A stretch of 64,000 nucleotides of DNA. It comes from Azospirillum brasilense (GTDB lineage: Bacteria; Pseudomonadota; Alphaproteobacteria; Azospirillales; Azospirillaceae). The DNA lies in assembly GCF_008365405.1 (NCBI RefSeq), contig NZ_QOKV01000002.1, positions 487,861-551,860 of the forward strand, written 5' to 3'. The notes under the pieces are model-generated. The model was not told where the DNA came from. It searched no databases and saw only the letters and a program-made list of their open reading frames with translations. This document shows, piece after piece, positions 27,301-35,723 of this stretch. Position 1 is the first letter of the stretch. The number at the start of each line of letters is the position of its first letter. The position numbers and the translations under genes are program-made.

Positions 27301-30300
27301 GGCGCTGGGCATGAACGTGTCCAGCCTGACCGCCAGCAGCGGCTCCGGCGGGCTGTTCGTGAAGAACGCGGCGGGGCTGAACCTCAGCTCCATCACCACG
27401 GGCGGCGCCCTGACGGTGATCGCGGCGGCCGGCGACCTGACCGTCTCCAACCTCTCCTACGACAGCAGCAAGGCGCTGACCCTGACGGCGACGGCCGGCC
27501 GGATCCTCAACGGCGGCTCCAGCCTGAGCCTCGGCACCGGCAGCGCCACGCTGACGGCGGGGGCCGGCATCGGCACGGCGGACGCGGCGTTCAAGGTCAC
27601 GACGTCCAGCACCGGGGCGCTGACCACCAACGTCACGGGCGCGGGCGGCCTCTATCTCGACATCGCCGGGTCTCTGACGGGCGGGCTGAGCGCCGCCGTC
27701 CAGAACGGCCCGGTGGTGGTGTCGGGCAGCGGCAACATCACGCTGACCAACGTCGCCATCGCCACCGACGCGTCGGGCAACAGCATCACCGTGACCTCGA
27801 CCGGCGGGTCCATCACCGCCGGGACGGTGACGGCGGGCGCCAACAACGGCTCGGTCACGCTGAGCGCCACCAGCGGCGGCGGCAAGATCCTGGCCGCCAA
27901 CGGCGGTTCCACGGTCACCGCCAAGACCGTCGCGCTGAACGGGGCCGGCGGCATCGGCACCTCCTCCGCCCGCGTCGGCGTGGGCGGCGCCCAACTGCAG
28001 GTGAACGGTGGGGCGGGCGACATCTATCTGAGCACGACCGGCGCCTCCTCGCTCGCCTACGCCGCGACGACCGGCGGCAAGATCGACGTGCAGGCGGGCG
28101 ACCGCCTCCAGGTGGTCAACGCCAGCACCGGCGGCGGGGCGATCACGATCTCCTCCACCGCCGTGGACGCCGACATCATCGCCGGCAGCATCAACGCCGG
28201 CACCGGCGCGGTCACCCTCAGCTCCACCGGGGGCGGGGTGTATGACGACGGTCTTGCCGAGACGCGGATCGTCGGCGGTTCGGTCTCGCTGACCGGCGGC
28301 AAGGGCGTCGGCACCTCCAGCCGTTCGGTCCAGACCACCACCGGCGGCCTGACCCTGGCGAGCGCCACCGGAAGCATCTATCTGACCGACGCCACCACCA
28401 GCGGCGTCACCGTCACCTCGGCCACCGCCTCCGGCGGCTCGGTCACCATCGCGTCCGCCGGCACGATGACGGTTCAGTCGGTGTCGGCCAACACCACCAA
28501 CGGAGCGGTCGCGCTGACCGCCGCCGGCTCCATCCTGGGCAGCGGCAACGGCACCCATGTGACCGGCCACTCGGCCAGCCTGACCGCCAACGGCGGCAGC
28601 ATCGGCGCGGTCACCGACGTCGCCACCGGCGCCGGCACGCCGATCAAGATGAACGTGTCGAGCCTGACCGGCCTGACCGCCACCGGCACCACGCCGGTCA
28701 TCTCGGTCGACAACATCAACAGCGCCGCCCTGACGCTGGGCAACAACCTCGTCACCCTGGGGGCGGGCGGGTCCGCCTACATCCGCACGGCGGGCAACCT
28801 GGACGCCAGCGCCGGCCTGTCGATGACCAGCGGCAACCTGCTGCTGCAGTCCGGCGGGGTGCTGACCCTGCCGACCGCGGCGATCAACCTCGGCACGGGC
28901 GCGCTGACCCTGAAGGGCGCCACCGACGTGGTGGCCACGGGGGCCTCGCCGCGGTCGCTGTCGATCACCGCGGGCTCGCTGACCTTCGCCAGCGGCTCCA
29001 ACGGCGGCGACACCACCCTCAACACCACGGTCGGCACCATCGACGCCAGCCTGACCGGCTCCGGCAAGAATCTGACCGTCAACAACACCGGCACGCTGAC
29101 GGCGGCGACCCTCGGCGCCAACGGCACTGTCACCGCCACCAGCAGCACCGGCATGACCGCGACCTCGGTGACCGGCGTCGGCACGGTCAGCCTGACCGCG
29201 ACGACGGGCGACCTGACGGTCGGTACGGTCAACGCCGGGGCGAGCGGCGTCATCAACCTGTCGGCGGCGGGCGGCAGCCTGCTGACCGGCAACGGCACCA
29301 GCCTGACCGGCGGCACGCTGAACCTGACCTCCAACACCGGGATCGGGACCAGCACCACCGCCTTCACCAGCACCATCGCCAACATCTCGGCGATGGTGAC
29401 CGGGACGGGCGGAATCTATCTGGCCGGCACCAGCTTCAACCTGGGCAATCTCGCCACCACCGACGGCGACATCTTCGTCACCGCCAGCGGCGCCATCACC
29501 GACAGCAACGCCACCACCGGCATCAACGCCGGGAACAGCGGCAACATCTCCCTGATCTCCACGGGGGGTGCGGTGTCCTTGACCAGGGCGGTGTACAGCG
29601 TCGGTTCGGACGCCACCCGGGCCAGCGTGACGGTGCAGGGCACCACCATCGGCCTGGGCCTTGTGAGCACCACGGGCACGCAGACCTACACCGGCAACAC
29701 CACGCTCGGCGGCACGCTGACCGGCAAGTCGGTGACCGTCACCGGGAACTTGGCCCTGTCGGGCGGCAACCGTATGGTGACCACGACCGGCGGAGCCCTG
29801 TCGGTGAGCGGCACGCTGAACGGCGGCGGCTACGGGGCGACCCTGCTCGCCGGGCAGGGCGCAGTGACGCTGGGCGGGTCGGCCAGCAATCTGGCCTATC
29901 TGACGATCACCGGGGGGACCATCGGCCTGCGCGACGTGACGACGACGGGCGCGCAGGCCTACACCGGCGCGGCCAGCCTCCAGGGCGCCTACGCCACCGG
30001 AAACGGCGCCTTCACGGCGACCGGTGCGACGACGCTGGCGGGCGCCACCACGGTGAACTCCGGCAGCGGAAACGTGCTGTTCAGCGGCACGGTGAACGGG
30101 GCCAACTCTCTCGTGATCACCAGCAGCGGCGTGACCCAGTTCACCGGCACGGTGGGCGGCACGACGGCGCTGACGAGCCTGACCATCGACGCCGGCGGGA
30201 CGGCCAGCGTGAAGTCGGTTTCGACCACGGGCGGCCAGACCTACAGCGGCACGGTGACGCTGGATGGCACCTACACCACGGGCGCGGTCTTCTCGGCCAT

Positions 30301-33300
30301 CGGCGCGGTGACGCTGGGCGGCAATACAACGGTGGACGGCACGTCGAGCGTTGTGTTCATGAACACGGTGGACGGCGCCTATACCCTGGCGGTCAACAAC
30401 AAGGGCATGGCGCAGTTCAACGGCGCCGTGGGTGGCACGACGGCGCTGATGAGCCTGACCACGGACGCCGGCGGCTCCAGCAGCCTGAAGTCGGTGACGA
30501 CCAACGGTGCCCAGACCTACAACGACGCTGTGACGCTGAACGGCACCTACACCACCGGCAGCGGCGCCTTCACCGCCAACGGTGCGGCGACGCTGGCCGG
30601 CGGCACGACGGTCAACGGCGGGTCGAGCGTGCTGTTCGCCGGCACGGTGGACGGTGCCCAGGCCCTGGTCATCAACAGCAAGGCCGCGACGCAGTTCACC
30701 GGCACGGTGGGCGGCACGACGGCTCTGGCCAGCCTGACCACCGACGCCGGCGGCACCAGCAGCCTGCGCAACGTCACCACCACGGGCGCCCAGACCTACA
30801 ACGACGCGGTCACCCTGAACGGCATCTACACCACCGGCAGCGGCGCCTTCACCGCCAACGGTGCGGCGACACTGGCCGGCGACACGACGGTGAACGGCGG
30901 GTCGAGCGTGCTGTTCGCCGGCACGGTGGACGGCGCCTACGCCCTGGCGGTCAACAACAAGAGCACGACGCAGTTCACCGGCACGGTGGGCGGCACGACG
31001 GCGCTCGCCAGCCTGACCACCGACGCCACCGGCACCAGCAGCCTGCGCAGCGTCACCACCACGGGCGCCCAGACCTACAACGACGCGGTGACCCTGAACG
31101 GCACCTACACGGGTGGTACGGTCACCGCCAACGCGGCGACCACGCTGGCCGGCGCGACGACGGTGAACGCCGGGACGGCCACCTTCAACGGCGCGGTGAA
31201 CGGCGCCCAGGCGCTGACCATCGCCGGGACGGGGACGACGCAGTTCAACGCGGCGGTGGGCGGCACGACGGCGCTCGCCAGCCTGACCACCAACGCAGGC
31301 GCCACGACCAGCTTCCTGAGCGTCACCACCAACGGCGCGCAGACCCACAATGCCGCCACGACGCTCAACGGCGCCTACAGCTCGCTCAACAGCCCGATCA
31401 CCTTCAACGGTGAAACGACGCTGGCCGGGACGACGCTGGTGGATGCGGGCTACGGCACGATCACCTTCAACGGGACTGTCAACGGCGCCCAGGACCTGAC
31501 GGCGATCTCGACCGGGGCGATGGTGTTCAACGCGGCGGTGGGCGGCACGACGGCTCTGGCCAGCCTGACCACCGGCACGGGCTACACCAGCCTCGTCAAC
31601 GTGACCACGGCGGGCGCCCAGAGCTACGGCGGGGAAACCAGCCTGATGGGCACCTACGCCACCGGCAACGGCGCCTTCACCGTCGCCGGCCCGGCGACGC
31701 TGGCGGGGGCCGCCACGGTCAATGCCGGCAGCGGTGCGGTGACCTTCAACGGCACCGTGAACGGCGCCCAGGCGCTGACCGTCAACGGCAGCGGCGCCAC
31801 GCAGTTCAACGCGGCGGTGGGCGGCACGACCGCGCTCGCCAGCCTGACCACCGACGCCGACGGCACCACCAGCCTGAAGGCGGTGACGACCAGCGGCGCC
31901 CAGACCTACAACGACGTGACGACGCTCAACGGCGCCTACAGCTCGCTCAACAGCCCGATCACCTTCAACGGTGAAACGACGCTGGCCGGGACGACGCTGG
32001 TGGATGCGGGCTACGGCACGATCACCTTCAACGGGACGGTCAACGGCGCCCAGGACCTGACGGCGATCTCGACCGGGGCGATGGTGTTCAACGCGGCGGT
32101 GGGCGGCACGACCGCGCTCGCCAGCCTGACCACCGGCACGGGCTACACCAGCCTCGTCAACGTGACCACGGCGGGCGCCCAGAGCTACGGCGGGGAAACC
32201 AGCCTGATGGGCACCTACGCCACCGGCAACGGCGCCTTCACCGTCGCCGGCCCGGCGACGCTGGCGGGGGCCGCCACGGTCAATGCCGGCAGCGGTGCGG
32301 TGACCTTCAACGGCACGGTGAACGGCGCCCAGGCGCTGACCGTCAACGGCAGCGGCGCCACGCAGTTCAACGCGGCGGTCGGCAACACCACGGCGCTCGC
32401 CAGCCTGACCACCGACGCCGACGGCACCACCAGCCTGAAGGCGGTGACGACCAGCGGCGCCCAGACCTACAACGACGCGGTGACCCTGGACGGCGCCTAT
32501 CGGGCCGGCACGGTCTTCACGGCGGCGACGGCGGCGACCCTGGGCGGCGACAGCCGCATCACCGGCGACGGCGGGATCGTCTTCGCTTCCACCCTCGACG
32601 GCGGGCGGGCGCTGACGCTGGCCAGCGGCAGCGGCGACATCCTGCTCGGCGGCGCGGTCGGCGGCACCAGCCGTCTGGGGGCGCTGACGATCGACGGCGG
32701 CGGCACCACCACCGTCGCCGGCGCGGTGAAGGCGGCCTCGCTGGCCACCGACGCCACCGGGATCACCATCCTGAACGGCGGCAGCGTCGACACCACCGGG
32801 GCGCAGAGCTACGCCGACGCGGTGACGCTGGGGGCCGATACCGTCCTGACCGGCACCCAGGTGTCGCTGTCGGGCAGCATCGACGCGGCCGAGGCGGGCC
32901 GTCAGAGCCTGACCATCGCCGGCAACGCGGCGCTCGCCGGCACCCTCGGCACCCGGCAGGCTCTGGCGGCGCTGACGGTCGGTGGCGAGACGCTGCTGAC
33001 CGGCGCCACGGCGGTCACCAGCGGGGCGCAGACCTACGGCGGCGCGGTCCGTCTGGCCGGCACCCCGTCGGCCCTGGCCGGCACCGGCGTCACCTTCGCC
33101 GGGACGCTGGACGGCGGGCAGGCCCTGACCGTCAGCAGCGGAACCGGCGACGCCGTCTTCGCCGGCACGGTCGGCGAGATGGAGCGTCTGGGCGCCCTGG
33201 TGGTGAACAGCGCCGGCCAGACCCGCTTCGCCCAGTCGGTCCGCGCGGCCTCGGTCGTCACCGACGCGGCGGGCACGCTCGCCCTGAACGGCGGATCCGT

Positions 33301-34927
33301 CGACACCACCGGGACCCAGACCTACGGGGAACGGGCGGTGCTGGGGACCGACACCCGCCTGACCGGCAGCACCGTCGTGCTGGCCGGCGGGCTGGACGCC
33401 GCCACCCGCGGCGGGCAGGGGCTGACCATCGCCGGCAACGCCGTCGTCAACGGCGCCGTCGGCGGCACGCAGGCGCTGAGCCGCCTGTCGGTGACCGGCC
33501 TCGCCGCCCTGAACGGCGGCGCGGTGACCACCGTGGCGGAGCAGAGCTACGACGGCGCGGTGACGCTGGGGGCCGACACCGTCCTGACGGGTGGGACCGT
33601 CTCCCTGCTGAACGGCGGCAACGCCGCCAACGCCGGGGCGCCGGGGCTGACGGTCGAGGGCGACGCCGTCCTGGCCGGGGTCTTCGGCGAAACCGGCGCC
33701 TTGCGGCAGATTGCCGTCAGCGGCGGCGTCCGCCTGAACGGCGCCAGCATCGCCACCACCGGGGCGCAGCGCTTCGGCGGTGCCCTGACGGTGGCCGCCA
33801 ACAGCGTCCTGACCAGCACCGGCGGCGACCTCGTGTTCGGCGGGGCCGTCGACAGCGCCAACCGCTCCGCGCTGGCGCTGACCGGCGCGGCCATCCGGGC
33901 GGCGGGCGACATCGGCGCGTCGGGCCTGATGGGCGACGTCACGGTCCGCAGCTCGGGCGGCGTCTTCTACGACGGCGCGGTGACCGTGCGCTCGCTGACC
34001 CAGACGGCGGGCGGCGAGAGCCGCTTCGCCAAGGCGCTGACCGCCACCGGAACGGACGGCCTCCGCCTGACCGGCGCCGGCTTCACCTTCGGCGCGGCGG
34101 TGAACAGCGCGGGCTCGCTGGCCGTCGTCACGACGGACGGGTCCGGCACGGTGACCTTCGGGCGTGATGCCACGGTTGTCACGGAGGGGGGCTTTACCCA
34201 ATCCGGTGGATCGGGCATTGTTCTGCCGGCCAGCATTACGGCCAAGAACGGCCCGATCACGCTGGGCGCCGTGGCATCCCTTCCGGACGGCCAGGCGTCC
34301 ATCACGGCGGGCGGCCCCATCACCATGGCGGGGCTTCAGGGCAAGGCCACCATGCTGACCATGGCGTCCGACGGCGGGGCGCTGCTCATCGGACAGGAGA
34401 TCGGGACCGCCTTGCAGAAGATCGACGTGCTGAGCCTGACCGTTCCCAAGGCCGGTTCCGCCCGGATGTTCGGCACCGTGGCCGGCAAGACGGACGCGTT
34501 GGCCGCCAGCGCGATCGACAGCCCGCTGCGGGCCGCCCCGTACTTCATCAACAACACCCCCTGGGGTCCGACGCAGCAGGTCAGCCGGGTCGCCGCCACC
34601 GTGGTGGTGGTCGTCCCGGTTCCCAGCACCCCCGGCGTCACCAGCCTGTTCACCGGCACGGTGACCCGATCCGGCCTCACGCCGAACACTCTGGCCGCCT
34701 ACGCCGCGCCGCAGGTTCTGTCCCTGGCCGGCACGACCCCGTCGCTGACCGGTGCCGGGGCTCAGCCGGAGGTTCTGTCCACCCGCTCCGGGGCTGATGG
34801 TTCGGGAAATGGGGCTGGAACCACCCCGTCCACCACCCGCGCCGGCGCACAGCCGGAGGTCCTGACCACCGGTCCCGCACCGTCCGCCACCGGCAACCAG
34901 CAGACGGAGAAGGAGGAGGCGCGCTGA
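18386..34927 (+). CDS. Giant TpsA exoprotein, filamentous-haemagglutinin-like adhesin
   Basis: 5513 residues. An unusually long Arg/Gly-rich N-terminal extension (about 1-57) precedes the hydrophobic signal segment RLALRSVIGVALSTLFAGAAYA (about 61-82). The TPS secretion domain follows (about 83-330) with the hallmarks INWKSFSIDAGEKVTFQQP and NPNGVVIGAGAKVDVGG, which TpsB recognises. The rest is Gly/Thr/Ser/Ala-rich beta-helix sequence. It holds a degenerate module of about 140 residues (at least 11 copies, nt about 20475-27150) and about 93-residue repeats (nt about 29930-32510), including a near-perfect 561-bp tandem duplication. The C terminus (from about 5380) is Pro/Ser/Thr-rich with repeated AGAQPEVL. 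No cysteines, proteases or toxin domain were noticed. Likely role: surface adhesion or aggregation, secreted by the adjacent TpsB. Confidence 0.92.
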   Translation: MGKGNVTTTSGFTEIPGARRHRQTLRQRLLLSSATEAPQRGGGTRRQRRAAKAKGGIDFARLALRSVIGVALSTLFAGAAYANPLEGTVTAGAATIQSATPKSMEILQSTDKAIINWKSFSIDAGEKVTFQQPSASSVTLNRVTGADPSKIMGSLSANGTVMLVNPNGVVIGAGAKVDVGGLVATTANISDANFMAGKYQFDQASTKPNAMVVNEGDITVKDSGLAALVAPHVRNSGVIRAKLGKVALGGAETFTLDFHGDGLISFDASSAVKTVAKDADGKPVAALVVNSGEIAAEGGSVTLSARAVKGVIDNVINTDGVIKATSVGSANGKIVLSGGDNGKVVIGGTVDASGRGEGQTGGTVVATGAEIAVKKNARVDASGSKGGGEVAIGSQKGRSGTWSDKVTVEAGATLSADAVKSGKGGSVTVLSQKSTKHAGKISARGGADGGDGGFAEVSSHKDITLTGGVDLSAPKGAAGTFLLDPESLRIVSSAGGSQDGAAGDGTIGVNDPNLGSGDSVNTVSKQVLEGIAGNANIVLEASGLITVETSLDLQTIAGHSFTLRSLTSNGIAFTDASYEIRTNGGDIVLEANGMASSLTNIGKLTTRGGAVRLTATNNVQLANLIDTTPVSGSAGAVSVNAQSGSLTALDAGRIVGGPVTLTAGSAIGASGAAVSTSSTQLSLVTGGNLYVTNDQTLTDLSVTSTHRTVGADSQFFLASNGLIFTVTDSSGSTALDAISQVGGLNSFAFRGDRNIQVGTVNAGAGSVALTSTAGNITGTSAGLLTGGALTLTARGSSGSNGAIGTSSQVLNTAGASLTATAGSGGINLSNTGALALANLTSGGATTVAATGNLTVGAVASGSNTLTLTSSGGSILNDADASTTISSYSLVLNAAGSIGTSGTALTAGSYNIDATSGAGGVFLTTSGSAVLGSIVSTNGDVAITTGGTTTIGTITSANGTSSIAVTANGAVSDITATTVNAGANGNVTLTTANGSISDLSGTITGDNVTLAAGGSTSTVTVNTAAKRLTVTNNAGNITVMQTGAVTVDNITSTGSSVSLTVSGGAATLGTIKTTTGAISVTTTGGAILGKDANNRLSANSITLSTDGAIGSFGTHLRTSTGALTLSNVGDLYLDNSGVILTGLSITNRHVGGAANALQLTSEYFNFAVGDNGTATILEAVGSPKLKTLSFNSDIDLIVGDLATVGTGGTVTLTSTTGSIRDDGSLNTRIDADTVTLSAATGNLGNVSAPLALNATKLTLTTGGDLHVTNLSDMAELTLTSTHADTTVVNSYSITAPNFAFGLTDDATNGYLLSTLVDTTGLLFSFKGDRDIRLGRVDLTYKNGVLPDNGTPSPSETYSIFNAETTNGSILDDGSKTTVVLAGSVNLKASKAIGSGSGTEYLDIVTPVLNASAADGGIYITLPTSTGVNNQKNQITLGGKFFSAADNPIVVTATWGDIVLGGSFTSSSSTDITITATNGSILNSNSATLRGGSSGTVTLTAGKNIGSSDKAVSVNAGTVAATAGGSMWLGLGTGPTELNSLTAGGDITVTKSNGVMTVGSVNANNGTGTVTLTNTSGSIQDDSDNTTLIAAGKVVLSANGSVGGTNALNLATANLSITTGGSIGITNTMALTDLTLTRGSYSGGTIGITTVNGQVFTLSDGSSQSTIQTVTSSTALNFAFNSSRAVKVGTVNVGTGGSVTIVSSNGVTNTGNGSKITAGKVSIEAGTSSSIGDSTLYGAISLDTGDLSVTAGRDIYVDNNGRAFNSLAITSTNATTVTATKSTFSIGSTGSQIYSLADSGTTHSIDVTGASGSNFSFTGKKHISVSEIVATGGSVSLTTAGGGVNSTITLSGGGSILASAVTLSANGTGTDGGSIGSSTRAMKVGASSLTLVTNGNLYINNNNTPLTALDVTVTHKSNSDTGTYQFSNLGSGRSFAVSESSGVQTLTLATGAGSMDLRYSADRSIVAGTMDAGTDSTGSVTLVTTGASSGGPSINGSGTITAGKVALVATGSNSNVGGTSAVQTSTKKLAVTSGGNVSVNNGQNVTLSELTLDFRHQKSPNAANTYSIISKDLTASFSDSTASSGLTVTNVTQTQGGLKLAITNDKAMQVTKIDVGTTGTVDLTVTGGNSINATGSGTAVTAGSLTMKASSAGSSTKLETKIGTLTADLTGSLSLSNSGDLTLKGVSASSADITVTNNGSLLQSGTTLLRADDVTLKVEGGSIGASGASLLTETRTLKVTAGRNVRLTNSTDLYALDLEVKHALAGTQNVYDIRAEGLTFALTDTNSGSQYTLSSVVDSSGLDFSFKSDNSVALGTINGGLSRKVSIETTGTGKDILSTGSSMVTAGTVTLTSTGTIGQAGASSNHIATMADTLVLSTATDAFVDNGRDLTALSLTSSRTTGAGTYQITAPQLVFTMTDDGTTTTLSELTDSTGLAFKLDTKHALSIGTLNVQNWGTVDLTSAGNILGAASANVGNPANRITAGTATLSSGGGAIGSSSNKIHLSASSATFNVKGDLYVESDTRIGALKIKSTSSSIDNRTYNLTSVSTTGTAIALIGAESSTQTALASLTDASGVRFTFDSHRKLVVGGLDVGKTGTIALIADPGIVGNGHSVVKINAGVATLTSSSNVVGANGGEFISITTGNLTVNANNGAVINLQGSTVIDSMSLAGALTLNNSIGDIALGTISMGGANAVINNQGGSILSGSISGANLVNLTATGSIGSDSAISTSAGSGGTTTLTASAAGSIAVSEGRALTVQSVVSTGGGAIKLSTGSSGTGLLTVGTVTTTGTVTLTSSDGNIRANSGNLVTGGSVELSAIKGGIADTGSTLNVATTDLTIKTAGTFNVADTLDLAKLTIDRTPSTGTATSGTMSLTATNLNWSVTDSGGTTTFTTLTDSTGLDFTFKAPGAIAIGTVDTGASSTVSLTATGNSATAGNITAVNNSSTITAGSLKLDAQKKTNEQGNSSAIGSNATALGMNVSSLTASSGSGGLFVKNAAGLNLSSITTGGALTVIAAAGDLTVSNLSYDSSKALTLTATAGRILNGGSSLSLGTGSATLTAGAGIGTADAAFKVTTSSTGALTTNVTGAGGLYLDIAGSLTGGLSAAVQNGPVVVSGSGNITLTNVAIATDASGNSITVTSTGGSITAGTVTAGANNGSVTLSATSGGGKILAANGGSTVTAKTVALNGAGGIGTSSARVGVGGAQLQVNGGAGDIYLSTTGASSLAYAATTGGKIDVQAGDRLQVVNASTGGGAITISSTAVDADIIAGSINAGTGAVTLSSTGGGVYDDGLAETRIVGGSVSLTGGKGVGTSSRSVQTTTGGLTLASATGSIYLTDATTSGVTVTSATASGGSVTIASAGTMTVQSVSANTTNGAVALTAAGSILGSGNGTHVTGHSASLTANGGSIGAVTDVATGAGTPIKMNVSSLTGLTATGTTPVISVDNINSAALTLGNNLVTLGAGGSAYIRTAGNLDASAGLSMTSGNLLLQSGGVLTLPTAAINLGTGALTLKGATDVVATGASPRSLSITAGSLTFASGSNGGDTTLNTTVGTIDASLTGSGKNLTVNNTGTLTAATLGANGTVTATSSTGMTATSVTGVGTVSLTATTGDLTVGTVNAGASGVINLSAAGGSLLTGNGTSLTGGTLNLTSNTGIGTSTTAFTSTIANISAMVTGTGGIYLAGTSFNLGNLATTDGDIFVTASGAITDSNATTGINAGNSGNISLISTGGAVSLTRAVYSVGSDATRASVTVQGTTIGLGLVSTTGTQTYTGNTTLGGTLTGKSVTVTGNLALSGGNRMVTTTGGALSVSGTLNGGGYGATLLAGQGAVTLGGSASNLAYLTITGGTIGLRDVTTTGAQAYTGAASLQGAYATGNGAFTATGATTLAGATTVNSGSGNVLFSGTVNGANSLVITSSGVTQFTGTVGGTTALTSLTIDAGGTASVKSVSTTGGQTYSGTVTLDGTYTTGAVFSAIGAVTLGGNTTVDGTSSVVFMNTVDGAYTLAVNNKGMAQFNGAVGGTTALMSLTTDAGGSSSLKSVTTNGAQTYNDAVTLNGTYTTGSGAFTANGAATLAGGTTVNGGSSVLFAGTVDGAQALVINSKAATQFTGTVGGTTALASLTTDAGGTSSLRNVTTTGAQTYNDAVTLNGIYTTGSGAFTANGAATLAGDTTVNGGSSVLFAGTVDGAYALAVNNKSTTQFTGTVGGTTALASLTTDATGTSSLRSVTTTGAQTYNDAVTLNGTYTGGTVTANAATTLAGATTVNAGTATFNGAVNGAQALTIAGTGTTQFNAAVGGTTALASLTTNAGATTSFLSVTTNGAQTHNAATTLNGAYSSLNSPITFNGETTLAGTTLVDAGYGTITFNGTVNGAQDLTAISTGAMVFNAAVGGTTALASLTTGTGYTSLVNVTTAGAQSYGGETSLMGTYATGNGAFTVAGPATLAGAATVNAGSGAVTFNGTVNGAQALTVNGSGATQFNAAVGGTTALASLTTDADGTTSLKAVTTSGAQTYNDVTTLNGAYSSLNSPITFNGETTLAGTTLVDAGYGTITFNGTVNGAQDLTAISTGAMVFNAAVGGTTALASLTTGTGYTSLVNVTTAGAQSYGGETSLMGTYATGNGAFTVAGPATLAGAATVNAGSGAVTFNGTVNGAQALTVNGSGATQFNAAVGNTTALASLTTDADGTTSLKAVTTSGAQTYNDAVTLDGAYRAGTVFTAATAATLGGDSRITGDGGIVFASTLDGGRALTLASGSGDILLGGAVGGTSRLGALTIDGGGTTTVAGAVKAASLATDATGITILNGGSVDTTGAQSYADAVTLGADTVLTGTQVSLSGSIDAAEAGRQSLTIAGNAALAGTLGTRQALAALTVGGETLLTGATAVTSGAQTYGGAVRLAGTPSALAGTGVTFAGTLDGGQALTVSSGTGDAVFAGTVGEMERLGALVVNSAGQTRFAQSVRAASVVTDAAGTLALNGGSVDTTGTQTYGERAVLGTDTRLTGSTVVLAGGLDAATRGGQGLTIAGNAVVNGAVGGTQALSRLSVTGLAALNGGAVTTVAEQSYDGAVTLGADTVLTGGTVSLLNGGNAANAGAPGLTVEGDAVLAGVFGETGALRQIAVSGGVRLNGASIATTGAQRFGGALTVAANSVLTSTGGDLVFGGAVDSANRSALALTGAAIRAAGDIGASGLMGDVTVRSSGGVFYDGAVTVRSLTQTAGGESRFAKALTATGTDGLRLTGAGFTFGAAVNSAGSLAVVTTDGSGTVTFGRDATVVTEGGFTQSGGSGIVLPASITAKNGPITLGAVASLPDGQASITAGGPITMAGLQGKATMLTMASDGGALLIGQEIGTALQKIDVLSLTVPKAGSARMFGTVAGKTDALAASAIDSPLRAAPYFINNTPWGPTQQVSRVAATVVVVVPVPSTPGVTSLFTGTVTRSGLTPNTLAAYAAPQVLSLAGTTPSLTGAGAQPEVLSTRSGADGSGNGAGTTPSTTRAGAQPEVLTTGPAPSATGNQQTEKEEAR
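29930..32510 (+). repeat. Tandem ~279-bp coding repeats in tpsA, with a 561-bp near-perfect duplication
   Basis: The landmark GTGGGCGGCACGACGGC recurs at 30152, 30428, 30707, 30986, 31256, 31538, 31817, 32099 and (variant) 32378, giving periods of 270-282 bp, or 90-94 residues. Within this, 31361-31921 and 31922-32482 are two copies of a 561-bp (187-residue) double unit. They differ at only a handful of bases, such as GGGACTGTC against GGGACGGTC. All copies stay in frame. Confidence 0.9.
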
Positions 34928-34973
34928 GGCGCGCCTTTCCCCCGGCAGACTTTTACCCTTTGGATAGCGAACG

Positions 34974-35699
34974 ATGACCGAACCGACCCTGCCCCTGTTC
35001 TACAAGAACCCCCGCCCGCTGGTGGCCGCTCGTGACGCCGATCTGTCGCTGCGGACCGAGCCGAACTTCACCTTCGCGGCCGCCACCAACTCGGTGCCGC
35101 TGATGGCGGCGGAGTTCGCCGCGGCCTGCAAGCAGTTCCCGATCCTGTTCTCGGAAGGCCCGGTAGTCCAGCCGGTGGCGCTGCTCGGGCTGCGCTCGGG
35201 CGAGAACCTGTTCGTCGACGGGAACGGTGCGTGGGAGGAGGGGGCCTACATTCCCGCCTACGTCCGCCGCTACCCGTTCATCTTCCTGGAGAGCGAGGAC
35301 AAGTCCCAGCTCACCCTGTGCATCGACGAGGCGGCGGACGCCGTCGTTCCGGGCCGGGACAATCCCTTCTTCGTGGACGGACAGCCCTCCGCCCTGACCA
35401 ACAACGCCCTGGAGTTCGTCAAGGAAGTCCAGGCCCAGAGCGCCTTCACCACGCAGTTCGTCGAGGCGGTGACCGCCGCCGGCCTGATGTCGGAGAAGCG
35501 TGCCGACATCTCCCTGAACAACGGTGAGCGGTTGAGCCTCGCCGGCTTCAACGTGATCGACGAGACGGCCTTCAACCAGCTTCCCGCCGAGACGCTGGTG
35601 GAGTGGCGCGACCGCGGCTGGCTGGGCCTGGTCTACGCCCACCTGATCTCGGTCAGCAGCTGGTCGGGTCTGGTCGACCGGCTTGCCCGCCGGGGCTGA
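34974..35699 (+). CDS. SapC-family protein encoded downstream of TpsA
   Basis: 241 residues, start 47 bp after the tpsA stop. The SapC family pattern covers nearly the whole length: LPLFYKNPRPLVAARDADLSL, then VPLMAAEFAAACKQFPILFSEG, GLRSGENLFVDGNGAWEEGAYIPAYVRRYPFIF, and later NALEFVKEVQAQSAFTTQFVEAV. No signal peptide or TM segment is visible, so it is probably cytoplasmic. SapC-family genes are known beside S-layer or large exported protein genes, but their biochemical role is not established. Here it shares a transcript with TpsB/TpsA and ends just before a strong terminator, which suggests an accessory role for the giant exoprotein. It also carries a conserved Trp-rich C terminus (LVEWRDRGWLGLVYAHLISVSSW). 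Confidence 0.85.
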   Translation: MTEPTLPLFYKNPRPLVAARDADLSLRTEPNFTFAAATNSVPLMAAEFAAACKQFPILFSEGPVVQPVALLGLRSGENLFVDGNGAWEEGAYIPAYVRRYPFIFLESEDKSQLTLCIDEAADAVVPGRDNPFFVDGQPSALTNNALEFVKEVQAQSAFTTQFVEAVTAAGLMSEKRADISLNNGERLSLAGFNVIDETAFNQLPAETLVEWRDRGWLGLVYAHLISVSSWSGLVDRLARRG

Positions 35700-35723
35700 T
35701 CCGGTCCGGCCTGCCGGAAACGG

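Noticed and set aside
29930..32510. Regular repeats considered as a CRISPR array
   Set aside because: Period of about 279 bp, in frame and translating to adhesin repeats; no short identical repeats with unique spacers.
27209..34201. Very long antisense open frame (over 2300 codons) opposite tpsA
   Set aside because: It is a shadow of the strongly biased, high-GC repeat codons of tpsA; its translation is low-complexity and has no start signal or domain.
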